The notes under the pieces were generated by a model. That model worked only from the letters and a program-made list of their open reading frames with translations, ran no database searches and was not told the DNA's origin. The translations under genes and the position numbers were made by a program. A stretch of 64,000 bases of DNA from Paracyclopina nana (taxonomy: Eukaryota; Arthropoda; Copepoda; Cyclopoida; Cyclopettidae): positions 1,684,001 to 1,748,000 of the forward strand of contig JAGUCH010000009.1 of assembly GCA_019096065.1 (NCBI GenBank), read 5' to 3'. This document shows, piece by piece, positions 22,828 to 33,848 of the stretch. Position 1 is the stretch's first letter; each line of letters opens with the position of its first letter.

Positions 22828-24210
22828 AGATCACGGACAAACAGGCGAGTTGCTTTTTTAGAGTTGAGCAGGAGCGCGAGCGCACCTTTCACTAAGGAAT
22901 TTTTCGCACTCAGACAGAGATGAATGATGCTAAGCAGAATAATTGCGTGTGCTTTCAAAGTTGAAAAAGCTCAAGAGCTTTTATTTTCTTCCAAGTCCTT
23001 CGGCATTTAGGGAAATTATCATGATTTTTAATTGAAGAAAAGCAGAAAAATATCAAGAAAGGCTGTGCTCTGGCCAGTGCTGTGACATGTGGGTCATTCT
23101 AAAAGGCGCACATTGCTGACATTTCGCAAATTTTAAGCTTGATTTCGATTTTCACCATGAAAAGTGGCATACAACAGAAATGAGCTGGTTTTACATGCGC
23201 CAAATTTCGAAAACACCAACTCTTACAAAGACACTGCGCACAAATGATTCTAGTAGAATTAAGAAATCAATTGAGCACCATCAATATTAATTCTTAATTA
23301 GGCTTATGCATATTAAGCTATTCATTCGTTGACTGATGAGAAATTAAATTATTATGAAATAATCAGCTGAGATTCTATGAAGGCAATTGTGTGCTCATTG
23401 AGCGTGTGCGCATTATGCGCCTTTTAGAGGTACTGTAGTAGAAAGCTACTTAGAAGATTGTCGAATGGCCCGATGTGACCCGAGGTCGTTGTCAAGAGCG
23501 ACTACTACAATGCGTACAGCGTTTTTATCACGTTCCCTGCTTGTATAGCTGCAACAAAGGTGTCCAGTCTTAGCTTACACCAAATTTTTGGGGAAAATCT
23601 TAATTGACGGCCAAGGACAGGTACAGACTCACAATAATGTTGCTATCCAAGCAGAAAGTTCCCAAAAATAATTTTTCCAATGATCTCTTATATTGAACAT
23701 CAGATATCCATAATGACTCAATTAAAATCATTAATCTAGGCTTTCAAAATTCTGAATGCTTTGAAGCATGTTTTCATTACGATTAGCCTCCATCAGAAAT
23801 AGGTAATGAATTGTTAGCTTGTTTCAATTGAGGTAGATATCTCAATTAATTCTCATCTAGTTTATACTGCAGAAGATTTTCAGCAAGGCTAATTACTTCA
23901 GCTAATCAAAAAATCCTTAATAAGAGCCTTTCTAAGCCAAGCAAAGCATATCGAGAGCAAAGGACAAATCAGAAACTGCCATACTAGAACTAGGGAAAAA
24001 GAAAGCAGTTGCGTAATCTACAATGGTTCTTAAGCAAGCTTTATAAATGTCGATTCGTGAATATTCTTTATTTTCTCTCTATGAAGTGAATATGGTTAGA
24101 GAACTACGCAATTAAAATGGAATGGAGCGAATAATTTTCATAATTTGCGCGCTAGGACATTAATGCGAAATTAAAGAAGAGTAGCACATAAATACTGTGA
24201 CGATGACAGG
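22828..24210. other. Intergenic spacer with possible MITE
   Basis: No gene seen. An inverted pair sharing CTAAAAGGCGCA lies at about 23100 and 23418, so a degraded element of roughly 340 bp is possible. Confidence 0.5.
23090..23442. mobile_element. Possible degraded MITE, about 340 bp
   Basis: The left arm (TCTAAAAGGCGCACATTGC) and the right arm (GCGCATTATGCGCCTTTTAG) are imperfect inverted copies about 320 bp apart. The inside is AT-rich and non-coding. Ends and target duplication are not clear. Confidence 0.4.
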
Positions 24211-25667
<1,457 letters not shown>

Positions 25668-28600
25668 ATGAAAACAAAAACATTGGGAAGTGTCAATGAA
25701 GAAGCCATGAGTTACAACAAGAAACGTAGGAGATCCCGGTCGCGATCTCCACCGAGGAAAAGTTATCGCAAATCTGACCACTCTCAAGATTTCACAAGGT
25801 TTAAGGCCAAGTTGAGCAAAATTTTCTTCAGAGATGAAGATTTGATACAAGCCGGCTCGAATGAGTACCGAGACTTTTGGACGTTTTTGGCCAAGTATCA
25901 AGCGTTCCAGAAGAGCAAGAAAGCCAATTCAAGCTCTTACAATCAGAGGCTGACCCAAAGTTTCCGGCTGTGCCCAAAAGATCCCAAAGATTTGCTCAAT
26001 CGGATCTCTTATCAAGATGCGGACGAGCGTGACATCCTCACCGAAGAGATGGTTTCGCAATTCCAATCAACCTTGGGGCTCTACGTGAATTTTCTGCAGA
26101 AGGAAAAGTTTTCCAAGCTCAAAAAGCTGAGACAGTCTCAAGCCGACCTTCCAATAGCTGAATTCCGATCAGAGATACTTGACACAGTGGCCAAAAATCA
26201 AGTTGTCGTCATCGCTGGCGACACGGGCTGTGGAAAGAGTACTCAAGTCCCTCAATATTTGTTGCAAGCCGGATATGCCAAAATTGCTTGCACTCAACCT
26301 CGGCGAATTGCCTGCATATCCCTGGCAAAACGGGTGGGCTACGAAACTTTGAACGATTATGGCTCGGAAATTGGCTATCAAATTCGGTTTGAGAAGCAAA
26401 AATCAGCTCACACACGTGTCTTGTTCCTAACTGAGGGCCTTCTGCTGAGACAAGTGTCCACGGATCCTAGTCTGATGGCTTATGATGTGGTAGTTCTGGA
26501 TGAAGTCCATGAAAGGCATTTACACGCTGACTTCCTGCTGGGAGTTGTCAAATGCTTGGTTCAGCTGAGGCAAGACTTGAAAGTGATTCTCATGTCTGCC
26601 ACCATCAACATCAAACTCTTCCAGGATTACTTCCAGGGCGAGGCACCAGTGATTCAAGTACCTGGGAGGCTGTATCCAATCCAGTTGAAATACATGCCCA
26701 TTCCAAGCATAGAGCAATCGGACAAGCTCAATCCAGCTCCTTACGTGCGAATCCTGCAACTGATTGACAAAAAGTACCCCAAAAATGAGAGAGGTGACGT
26801 GCTCATTTTCTTGAGTGGAATCAAGGAGATCACTCTCGTTGCTGATGCCTGCAAGGAGTACGCAGAGAAAAATGCCAACTGGATCGTGCTATGCTTGCAT
26901 TCAACCTTGTCATTGGAAGACCAAGACAAAGTCTTTGACTATGCTCCGGAAGGCGTGAGAAAGTGCATCATTTCAACAAACATTGCTGAAACGTCCATCA
27001 CCATTGATGGAGTCCGATTTGTCGTCGACTCTGGAAAAGTCAAGGAAATGCAGTACGATCCTGTGTGCAAGATGCAAAGGCTTAAAGAGTTCTGGATAAG
27101 CAGGGCCAGTGCTGAGCAGAGGAAAGGTCGATCCGGAAGAACTGGACCTGGAGTGTGCTTCAGGCTCTTTTCGGAAGCTGATTACAAGGCCCTAGTTCCG
27201 TTTGCAACTCCGGAAATTCAGAGAGTGCCACTTGACTCAACCGTGCTGCAAATGGTCAGCATGGGATTGCCAGATGTGCGAAAATTCCCATTCATCGAAC
27301 CGCCCCCTAGTGAAAGTCTCGAGGAGGCCATTTTAGTGCTCAAAGCCCAAAATGCTCTGAATGACGATGAGAGTTTGACTGTCACTGGACAGATGTTGGC
27401 CAACTTGCCTGTGGATGTATCCATCGGCAAAATGCTGATCATGGGCACTCTGTTCCATCAAGTGGATGCTGTCTTGTCCCTGGCAGCTGCATTGTCAGTG
27501 CAAAGTCCGTTCACCAACAATGCCTTTAAGGACCAGGATTGCATAGCTGCCCGAAGAAATCTAGACTCTGATCATGGAGATCCGATTACTCTACTGAATG
27601 CATTCAGGTAAGTGTCTTTTTTTAAATTCTGTTCCAGAATTCGAATTTTCCATTTTTACCTATTTTAAAATAGCTCCAATTTGTTGGCTTGTAAACTTTA
27701 AATTGGGGCTCCATTTGACTGCTCCATTTTTCAAGTTCTGTGTTGTACAAGTAGTTAGCTGATGCATTTTAATTTTTTTGAAGCTACCTACTCGTTTCAT
27801 CTCGTTAAAATTGAATTGTATAGTTTGATGGAAATTCAGCACACCCATCAGGTTGGGCTTGGTAAGTCCAAGAGAGAGCACTATCGCAAGTGACTCCATT
27901 TTGAAGTGGACTTGCTTCTAGATATCCAAAATGTTCAAAACGAAAACATTTGACCCAAGACTATCTATAGTGCAAGGTGACCACTTTTGAAGCAGTTTTT
28001 TTTTCATTATAAATGGGCATTGTCTCTGGTTGTGCAATTGGCAACAGTCCCATAATAATTAAAAATGGCAGATCTTTTTCATCAATTTTTGTTGCATGGA
28101 TTTTGTCCTCTTCAAAAAAATGGTCTCAGTTATTCAGTGCTCTCTCTTGGCCTTTTGAAGCCCTTCTCGATGGGTGTGAGCGATCTCCTCTTATATTCTG
28201 TGTTCCATTTGCCATGGAAACATCATCAAGCTTTTTATGCGACTAGTTATCATTGACAATTGGCGCAGCATGCATATGTATTGGAATATATTCTTGAGCT
28301 GCACTCTTGTGGCCACTTTAGTGTCAACAACAATATTTGTTTTCATTGTCATCTACTACTTGAAAGGAAAGGCTGTCGGTATGCAAACTTTCATCGACAA
28401 ATGCTTGGTTGATGCTCTGTATGGGTTCCTATTATATGCTTGGACTGTAGAAGTAACTTTGGCATTTGGACTGGTAAATCCAATGTTCAATGAATTGGGT
28501 TGTCGCATTTACATCGCGTTGCATACCTTTACAAACTTGTATTGGGAGCTCTTTGCTATTCTGTTCTTTGCTGTCAAATACTTGACTATCTTTCATAATC

Positions 28601-31600
28601 TTGATCAAATTGTGGTGATAGACGAAGCCAAAATCTTGACAATTGCGAGAGTTGTCAATTTGGCCATTACCATTCTCATGACAGCCTTTGATGTTATGCT
28701 GAGGGACGATTTGGCCACATCTTTGTTTTATGGCATCTTAACTGAAGGAGTTGTCCACTTTGGCCACTCAATTTTTGAACTCTATGGAATGTTTCTGACA
28801 ATTGTTTCAAACTTGACAGTTTTAGTTGGGGTCCTACTGTACTTGCGAATTGAGGTGGATAACCAGCAAGAAAATGCTGTAAGGTATAATAATGCTAGTG
28901 AGTCAGTCAAAGTACTCAGGATTCGAGTAATTTGCACCATAATTGTGACTTTGGCCCTTCTACTGTTTGTGGTGGCTCCAAGTTTTTCGGCTCAAGAAGT
29001 TATGGATTACTGGCTGTTCACAATAATGATTACTATTTTGTTTGGCATTTCACCCCCAATTTTTGCATTGAGCCATGAAAAAATTAGGAAGAATATTTCA
29101 TCCAAGATCTTTTTTTGTGCTTCTTCTGGTGACTCAAACTTTCTTCAAACATGAAAATATGAGCATAAAAAACAATATTAGAAATGTCTAGCAGTATTAA
29201 AATATGTGTCTTGTCGTATTATATGATTGCATGTTCATGAGGCTTGAAAAATAAAGAGTTGTTTATAATGATGGAGCATAGGGAACAAAATGACAAAGAA
29301 AGCTCTCTTTTTGAGCTTGTAGCAGTACAATTGAATCAAGGAACTAAGTCTACAAGCCCATTTTAACCAAAAATCCGCAGATCTTTTTCTCTTGAGAACG
29401 ATTTTTCCTGGAATTCTTTCTTTGATGCAGTATAATTATTGCTAACTAAGAAAGCATAAGCATTACATTAATAGAAACATTTTGCCCTCGGAGAAGATAA
29501 TTGCTAATTAAAGATAATTAAAGTTATGATAATGTAAGATAATTTGAGGCAGAAGATAAATTTCGACCTTTCTAGCTGATGGTTTTGACGTAAGGATGCG
29601 TCATAACTTGTTTCGAAAAATCCCTTTTCCCCATTTAACTTAAGCCTTTTCGTTGAGATTTAGCAGTAATTTTGTAGCATATCTTGTAGGTGAGCCTCAG
29701 GCCTGATGCAAAAAGGCGAAAATTCTGCATACCAAATGCTACTAATTTTCATAATACTGATCATTTGTTTGGTGGGGAGCGCTTTCACTTAAACTCTATG
29801 GCAACTTAACATTATGCACACATTTCTCATCTTGTCTAGTCTGCAGCCATCATTAGAAAAGAATGCACGTGTTTTGGAATTATTTCCTTAGCGGAGTCTT
29901 TGCTATCACATGTCACAGTAGGGTCACTCCTAATAAAAAAGTCGCATCTTTGAAAAGTACGTGAAAATGCGCCATAACTTTAAGAATGCCAAAAATTGGC
30001 ATTTTCTTGATAAATCCCCTTCTAAATCATATGAAAGTCATTCTAAAGCCAGAAAAATGTAAATTAATTAGGTTTTTAGGCAGCCAATTGCCTAAATTGA
30101 TCAAAAACATACCAATTTTAATAAAAATAGCCACAAGTTTGGTTTGCAAAAACCCTGTCGAATCTCACAAGAATGTGGATATATGAACACAACATAGGTA
30201 CAAAATTATTCCATGGTGTCCTACTGAAGTTTTTTGGAAAGCATCTTGAGGACTGCTGAGGTCCAAGGGATCTAGACTCATATAGTTTTTTCTGATTTTC
30301 GTGCAGCCTTTTGAGACAGATTTTCATAGACAAAATCTGAGTTTGATAAAATAAAATCTCCAAAGGTAACATTTTAGTTGCCCAAAAACATCATGGAAGT
30401 CAATTTTGAAGTGTTAGCATCAATCTAGAGCCGAATTAGTGATAGCCTTTTTCGCTTAAGTTTCAATGAAAACGATGCGACTTTTTTGTTAGGAGTGACC
30501 CTTCTGTGCATGTGCGTCAACCACAGCCTTTGCATGTATTGTCATCAGCTACTTGAAAAGAAAGGCTCTTGGCATGCAAACTTTTGTTGACAAATGTTTG
30601 ATTGAAGCTCTCTATGGGTTCCTCTACTTTGCTTGGACTTGAGGATTGAAATGGATAAAAGGCAACACAATGCTCACATTATTGAGCGCATAGCTGCAAA
30701 TAATGAATCAATCAAAATCCATTTGATTCGTGCCATTTGCACCATAGTTGTGGCTTTCAATCTTCTTGTCTTCGCAGTGGCTCCTCATTCGTCATTTCAG
30801 GAGGAGATGGATTTTTTCCTGGTCACTTGCATGGTTTTGATTTGCTTTGGCATTTCCCCTCCATTTTTTGCCCTTAGTCATAAAAAAATTAGGTTGAAAA
30901 TTGCTGAGAAAATCAATTTTTGGACTTCTGACGATGCCATATTTGCACTTTCAACATGAAAAATAGAGATGAAAGCACTAATGTGTTGTCTCTAAGCCAA
31001 ACAAAGGGTTTGGATGATTTTTCTGACATATTTTGAACTATGTGGTCTAATCTTGAAATGTTTTTTCATCTTTGTAGAGAATGGATGGAGATAAAAGCAA
31101 CAAATCGCGAAAACAGCAGAAAGTGGTGCAAAAAGCGTGGCCTTGAGGAGCAAAGGTTTTACGAGATGACCAAGTTGAGGCAGCAATTCAAGGACCTCCT
31201 GGAGGATGCCAACCTGCTCAAAAAGGACCTGAAAAACATGTCCTCATCCCAACGTGCCAAAAGGCATGGCGAATTGAAAACTTTACGAGACATGAAGAAG
31301 GAGTTTCAAAAGAGTGAGGGTGGTGAAAAGAAGAAAAAGTTCCTCAAGATGAGAGCTTTCGATCATCAAGGTGAGGATGAAGATGATGATGGCAAGATTG
31401 ACTTGAAAGACATCGAGTTCCGGATGAGAAACGATGCTGGCAACGTGCTTCAAAATGCAAAGACCATCACGTACAAAGATCTCAATATCCTGAAGGTGAT
31501 TCTGGCCTCCGGATTGTATCCTCAGTTGGCAATGCCGGATGAGTTCAACTCCGCCAAGTCCGGAATGGACATGCTTTTTCACACCAGAGTCAAGCCATTC

Positions 31601-32485
31601 AATGTGCTGCATCCCAATTGCATTTTTGCTGCCTATCCGGAGCAAGTCAACCTGGACAGCCTGGACATTATAAATGTGCCTGGGTTTCCTGCCAAGTATC
31701 CTGTGAGCACCAAGCACCAACTGCTCGTCTACTTGTCATTGCTGGAGACCAACAAGCCATACCTGATCAATACGACAAGGATGCCAGCTCTTCATACTCT
31801 ATTGCTCCTGTCCAAAAACATTGACACCAACAGAAGCTTTTCAGCTCTTGTATTCGACTCCTGGATCGAAATCAAATTTCCCCAGCCTCAGCAAGGCCAA
31901 GAGTTGCTTGTGAAGGCCACACGACTGCGATCCCTTTGGCAATCCTTGCTTACGTATAAGCTAACTGATGAGGATTTCGAGGGAATGGCCCAAATGGAGT
32001 CCAAGCTTGGCAAAGGACTGATGAGCTTTTTGCACACTGAGGTTGCTTACTCGATAAAACGACTCTTGCCCGGAGACTTGAAAATTGCCTTTGTTGGCCC
32101 CGGCTGTGGGCAAGAGTTGACAATCGATGAGAATCCCTTCGAAGCAAATTACCCCATCAAAGAGAATGAGTTGAAAGGAGGCTTTTGCATGGCCGAATAT
32201 TTGACCTACAACAGTCTGGTCAGCTCTGCAGAGGAAGCTGGCCAAGCCTGCATTCAGTTTGAGTGCGAAATTTGCGGAAAGGCGGAATATGCCTCGCATA
32301 TCCAAAGAGTCATCCATTTTTCCCAATGTTTCGACGCAAAAGAGCAGGCAGCTGAGGATAACGTTGAGGTGGAGACTCGAAAACGAGACCCGAATTGCGT
32401 TGAGTACTTGTGCAAAACGTGCGACAAAGCTCTCTTTTTGTCTCCCACTGAGATCTTGAGGCACAAAAACAGCCATAACTTGTGA
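25668..32485 (+). CDS. DHX34: DEAH-box RNA helicase DHX34, about 1115 aa
   Basis: DHX34 is a DEAH helicase that supports UPF1 phosphorylation in nonsense-mediated decay and binds RUVBL1/2. Two exons join in phase 2: 25668-27607 and 31078-32485. An Arg/Ser-rich N-terminus precedes the family-specific block FRDEDLIQAGSNEYRDFWTF. Helicase motifs follow: GDTGCGKST (about residue 183), DEVHERHLHADF (about 278), MSATIN (about 309) and QRKGRSGRTGPG (about 483). The HA2 region spans the splice site (TLLNAFREWMEIK). The second exon includes NSRKWCKKRGLEEQRFYEM, an OB-fold and two C-terminal CxxC elements (CEICGK, CKTCDK) with the typical ending EILRHKNSHNL. The DEAH motif reads DEVH. The start could instead be the Met at 25707. 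A poly(A) signal lies at 32537-32542. The intron holds two receptor-type sequences. Confidence 0.95.
28237..29154 (+). CDS. Seven-transmembrane receptor-like protein, 305 aa, single exon
   Basis: An uninterrupted frame with seven hydrophobic segments at about residues 17-42, 57-80, 95-118, 138-158, 178-205, 229-250 and 260-280. The last is followed by GISPPIFALSHEKIRKNI, which resembles the TM7/helix 8 junction of class A receptors (NPxxY-like position, here SPPIF). I cannot name a family. Short loops, lack of introns and a local paralogue suggest a lineage-specific, perhaps chemosensory, receptor; this is inference. The start could be the Met at residue 12 or 14. It has its own poly(A) signal (AATAAA, 29250-29255). 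It lies in the DHX34 intron on the same strand, so it must be made from its own promoter or its poly(A) site must be skipped by host transcripts. Confidence 0.75.
   Translation: MRLVIIDNWRSMHMYWNIFLSCTLVATLVSTTIFVFIVIYYLKGKAVGMQTFIDKCLVDALYGFLLYAWTVEVTLAFGLVNPMFNELGCRIYIALHTFTNLYWELFAILFFAVKYLTIFHNLDQIVVIDEAKILTIARVVNLAITILMTAFDVMLRDDLATSLFYGILTEGVVHFGHSIFELYGMFLTIVSNLTVLVGVLLYLRIEVDNQQENAVRYNNASESVKVLRIRVICTIIVTLALLLFVVAPSFSAQEVMDYWLFTIMITILFGISPPIFALSHEKIRKNISSKIFFCASSGDSNFLQT
29250..29255 (+). terminator. Poly(A) signal of nested 7TM gene
   Basis: AATAAA 96 bases after the stop of the nested receptor gene, inside the DHX34 intron. Confidence 0.6.
29863..30959 (+). pseudogene. Broken paralogue of the nested 7TM gene
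   Basis: Sequence similar to the 28237-29154 gene resumes in three parts. Part one (29863-29913, MHVFWNYFLSGVFAITC) matches the N-terminus. It is split by the transposon at 29914-30508. Part two (30514-30637) matches residues about 31-70 up to AWT. An internal deletion of about 397 bp in the parental frame then removes TM3 to TM5. Part three (30638-30959) matches the sequence from LRIEVD to the C-terminus, with FGISPPFFALSHKKIR preserved. The 397-bp loss shifts the frame and gives TGA at the junction. It is a disabled tandem duplicate. Confidence 0.88.
29914..30508. mobile_element. Non-autonomous DNA transposon, 595 bp, 35-bp TIRs
   Basis: Terminal inverted repeats of about 35 bp begin CACAGTAGGGTCACTCC on the left and, complemented, CACAGAAGGGTCACTCC on the right; they continue to GTCGCATC. 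The 5-bp sequence CATGT flanks both ends (29909-29913 and 30509-30513). Removing the element and one CATGT restores alignment to the intact receptor, so the limits are supported by an empty-site comparison. No transposase frame is present. A 5-bp duplication and CACAG ends recall Transib, but a CMC-type element is not excluded. Confidence 0.88.
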
Positions 32486-32751
32486 TAGAAAAATATTAGA
32501 ATTAAGCTGAGTTTCGTGTATGCATGGCTGGTTTGCAATAAAAGGGAGTGAGTATGGCATGTCTTGCTGAAATCAGGTTGGAGCTATGTATAATGTGGGG
32601 GAATCTTGAAATTGGAAAGCTCCTTTTTAGGCCAACACCGTTTATGGCTTTCTCTCCTTGAGAGAGGTCACCAAAGACCACAAAGCCGGCTTATTGACAA
32701 AACTAGTATATGCATGTACCATAGTGGTGTATAACTCAAGTCAAGCACATA

Positions 32752-33431
32752 ATGGATATCGCTACGAAGACACGTTGCTTTAGGCAATCGAAGAGATTTG
32801 AGCTATTTTCTGGCCAATGGGAGCAAAAACGGTTCGAAAGCCATCGGAAAAAGGTGGAAAATGCTGGTCCTCGAATTGACGTGCAAACCCCCAAAAGTGC
32901 CTCGTTTCAGCACGTAAAGGTGAGCTCCGTTGAAGGAAAATTCCAATCCGGAAAAGTGATTGAAATGTCGCAGGTGAAAGCCAAAAAGCTGCAAAAGGAC
33001 GAGGAAAGGAGGCACGAGGTGATGTCCAATAATTTGATTTTGCTGCAACACTTGACCGAAATCGCATCCTCCAAAAGGATCAACGATGGACGCGCCAAAA
33101 AAGTAAGGCCAGCATTGATTGAAGCCTATTTTTTTAACAGCAGAGGTCACGAGCACCGGAATCAATTACAGAAGTGTTCAAGGTTCACGATGATCAGTGT
33201 ATATTCTGCACTCTGACTGTCTGATTTCCTGCCCTTTTTTTGGTGTAGGAAAAATGGCCAAGTTTGTACGAGCAAATTCTCCTGTTTCGGCGACTTCAAC
33301 TGCAGCAAATGCTGGGTGCAGAAGAGGAGGATGAAGCTGCCACAGCTGCTGAGTTTGGTGGTGCGGAGAGTGAGAATAGAGAGGACCAGCTTCAACTGAC
33401 AGTGAAATCCGAGGACAAGCAGAAGCACTGA
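32752..33431 (+). CDS. CFAP97/Hemingway-domain protein, 177 aa
   Basis: CFAP97-domain proteins are small cilium- and sperm-flagellum-linked proteins. Two exons join in phase 0: 32752-33102 and 33249-33431. The first carries the domain pattern: RFESHRKKVENAGPRIDVQT, then SFQHVK, a Lys-rich helix and NNLILLQHLTEIASSKRIND. This matches the CFAP97D1 layout (H..K/R...A.P.ID...P, then K-rich helix, then N..L...I). Exon 2 (EKWPSLYEQILLFRRLQLQQ) is helical with an acidic tail. A poly(A) signal is at 33577-33582. It starts only 267 bases after the DHX34 stop on the same strand. The call rests on remembered pattern, not a search. Confidence 0.7.
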
Positions 33432-33848
33432 AACCTGTCTTTTTCTGAAAATCTAGCTTATTGTTGCTTTAAAAATCTAACTACGTCAAGTTGTTCAACT
33501 TTTTGTTGCTATCAACTTCTATATATACTATAATCAAGCTTGAATTGCTTATTTGTTAGTTTGTCCAGACAGTCGTAATAAACTTTTTCCAAGGGCAAAA
33601 AACCTCCTAATTTTAGATTCAGTTTGAACTATGAGCTAAAAAATCTTGAAGACGTCGATACCAAAATTGTAGTGCTTTTGTAGTAGTTCTCTCCAGGAAA
33701 AACTAGCTAGAGAGCCAATAATGATGGTAATCAGTATTGATGTTTCAATTGAGCATTTTTTCAAGCTCTCCCATTTTCTAAGGTGGAGTGGATTGAATCG
33801 GGGAAGCATTACTTGAAAAATGGCTAAGTATACACAATAACACTATGA

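Larger units (their letters stand above)
27608..31077 (+). other. DHX34 intron (3.47 kb) with nested genes
   Basis: The donor is CAG/GTAAGT at 27607 and the acceptor TTTGTAG at 31077. It is far longer than the other introns here and contains an intact 7TM gene, a transposon-split pseudogene and spacer on the same strand. Confidence 0.9.

Noticed and set aside
22435-22923. A 162-codon + strand ORF
   Set aside because: It is the antisense shadow of TTLL exon 1 and flanking sequence.
31078-33431. An operon joining DHX34 and the CFAP97-domain gene
   Set aside because: A poly(A) signal at 32537 and a separate one at 33577 fit two independent transcripts.
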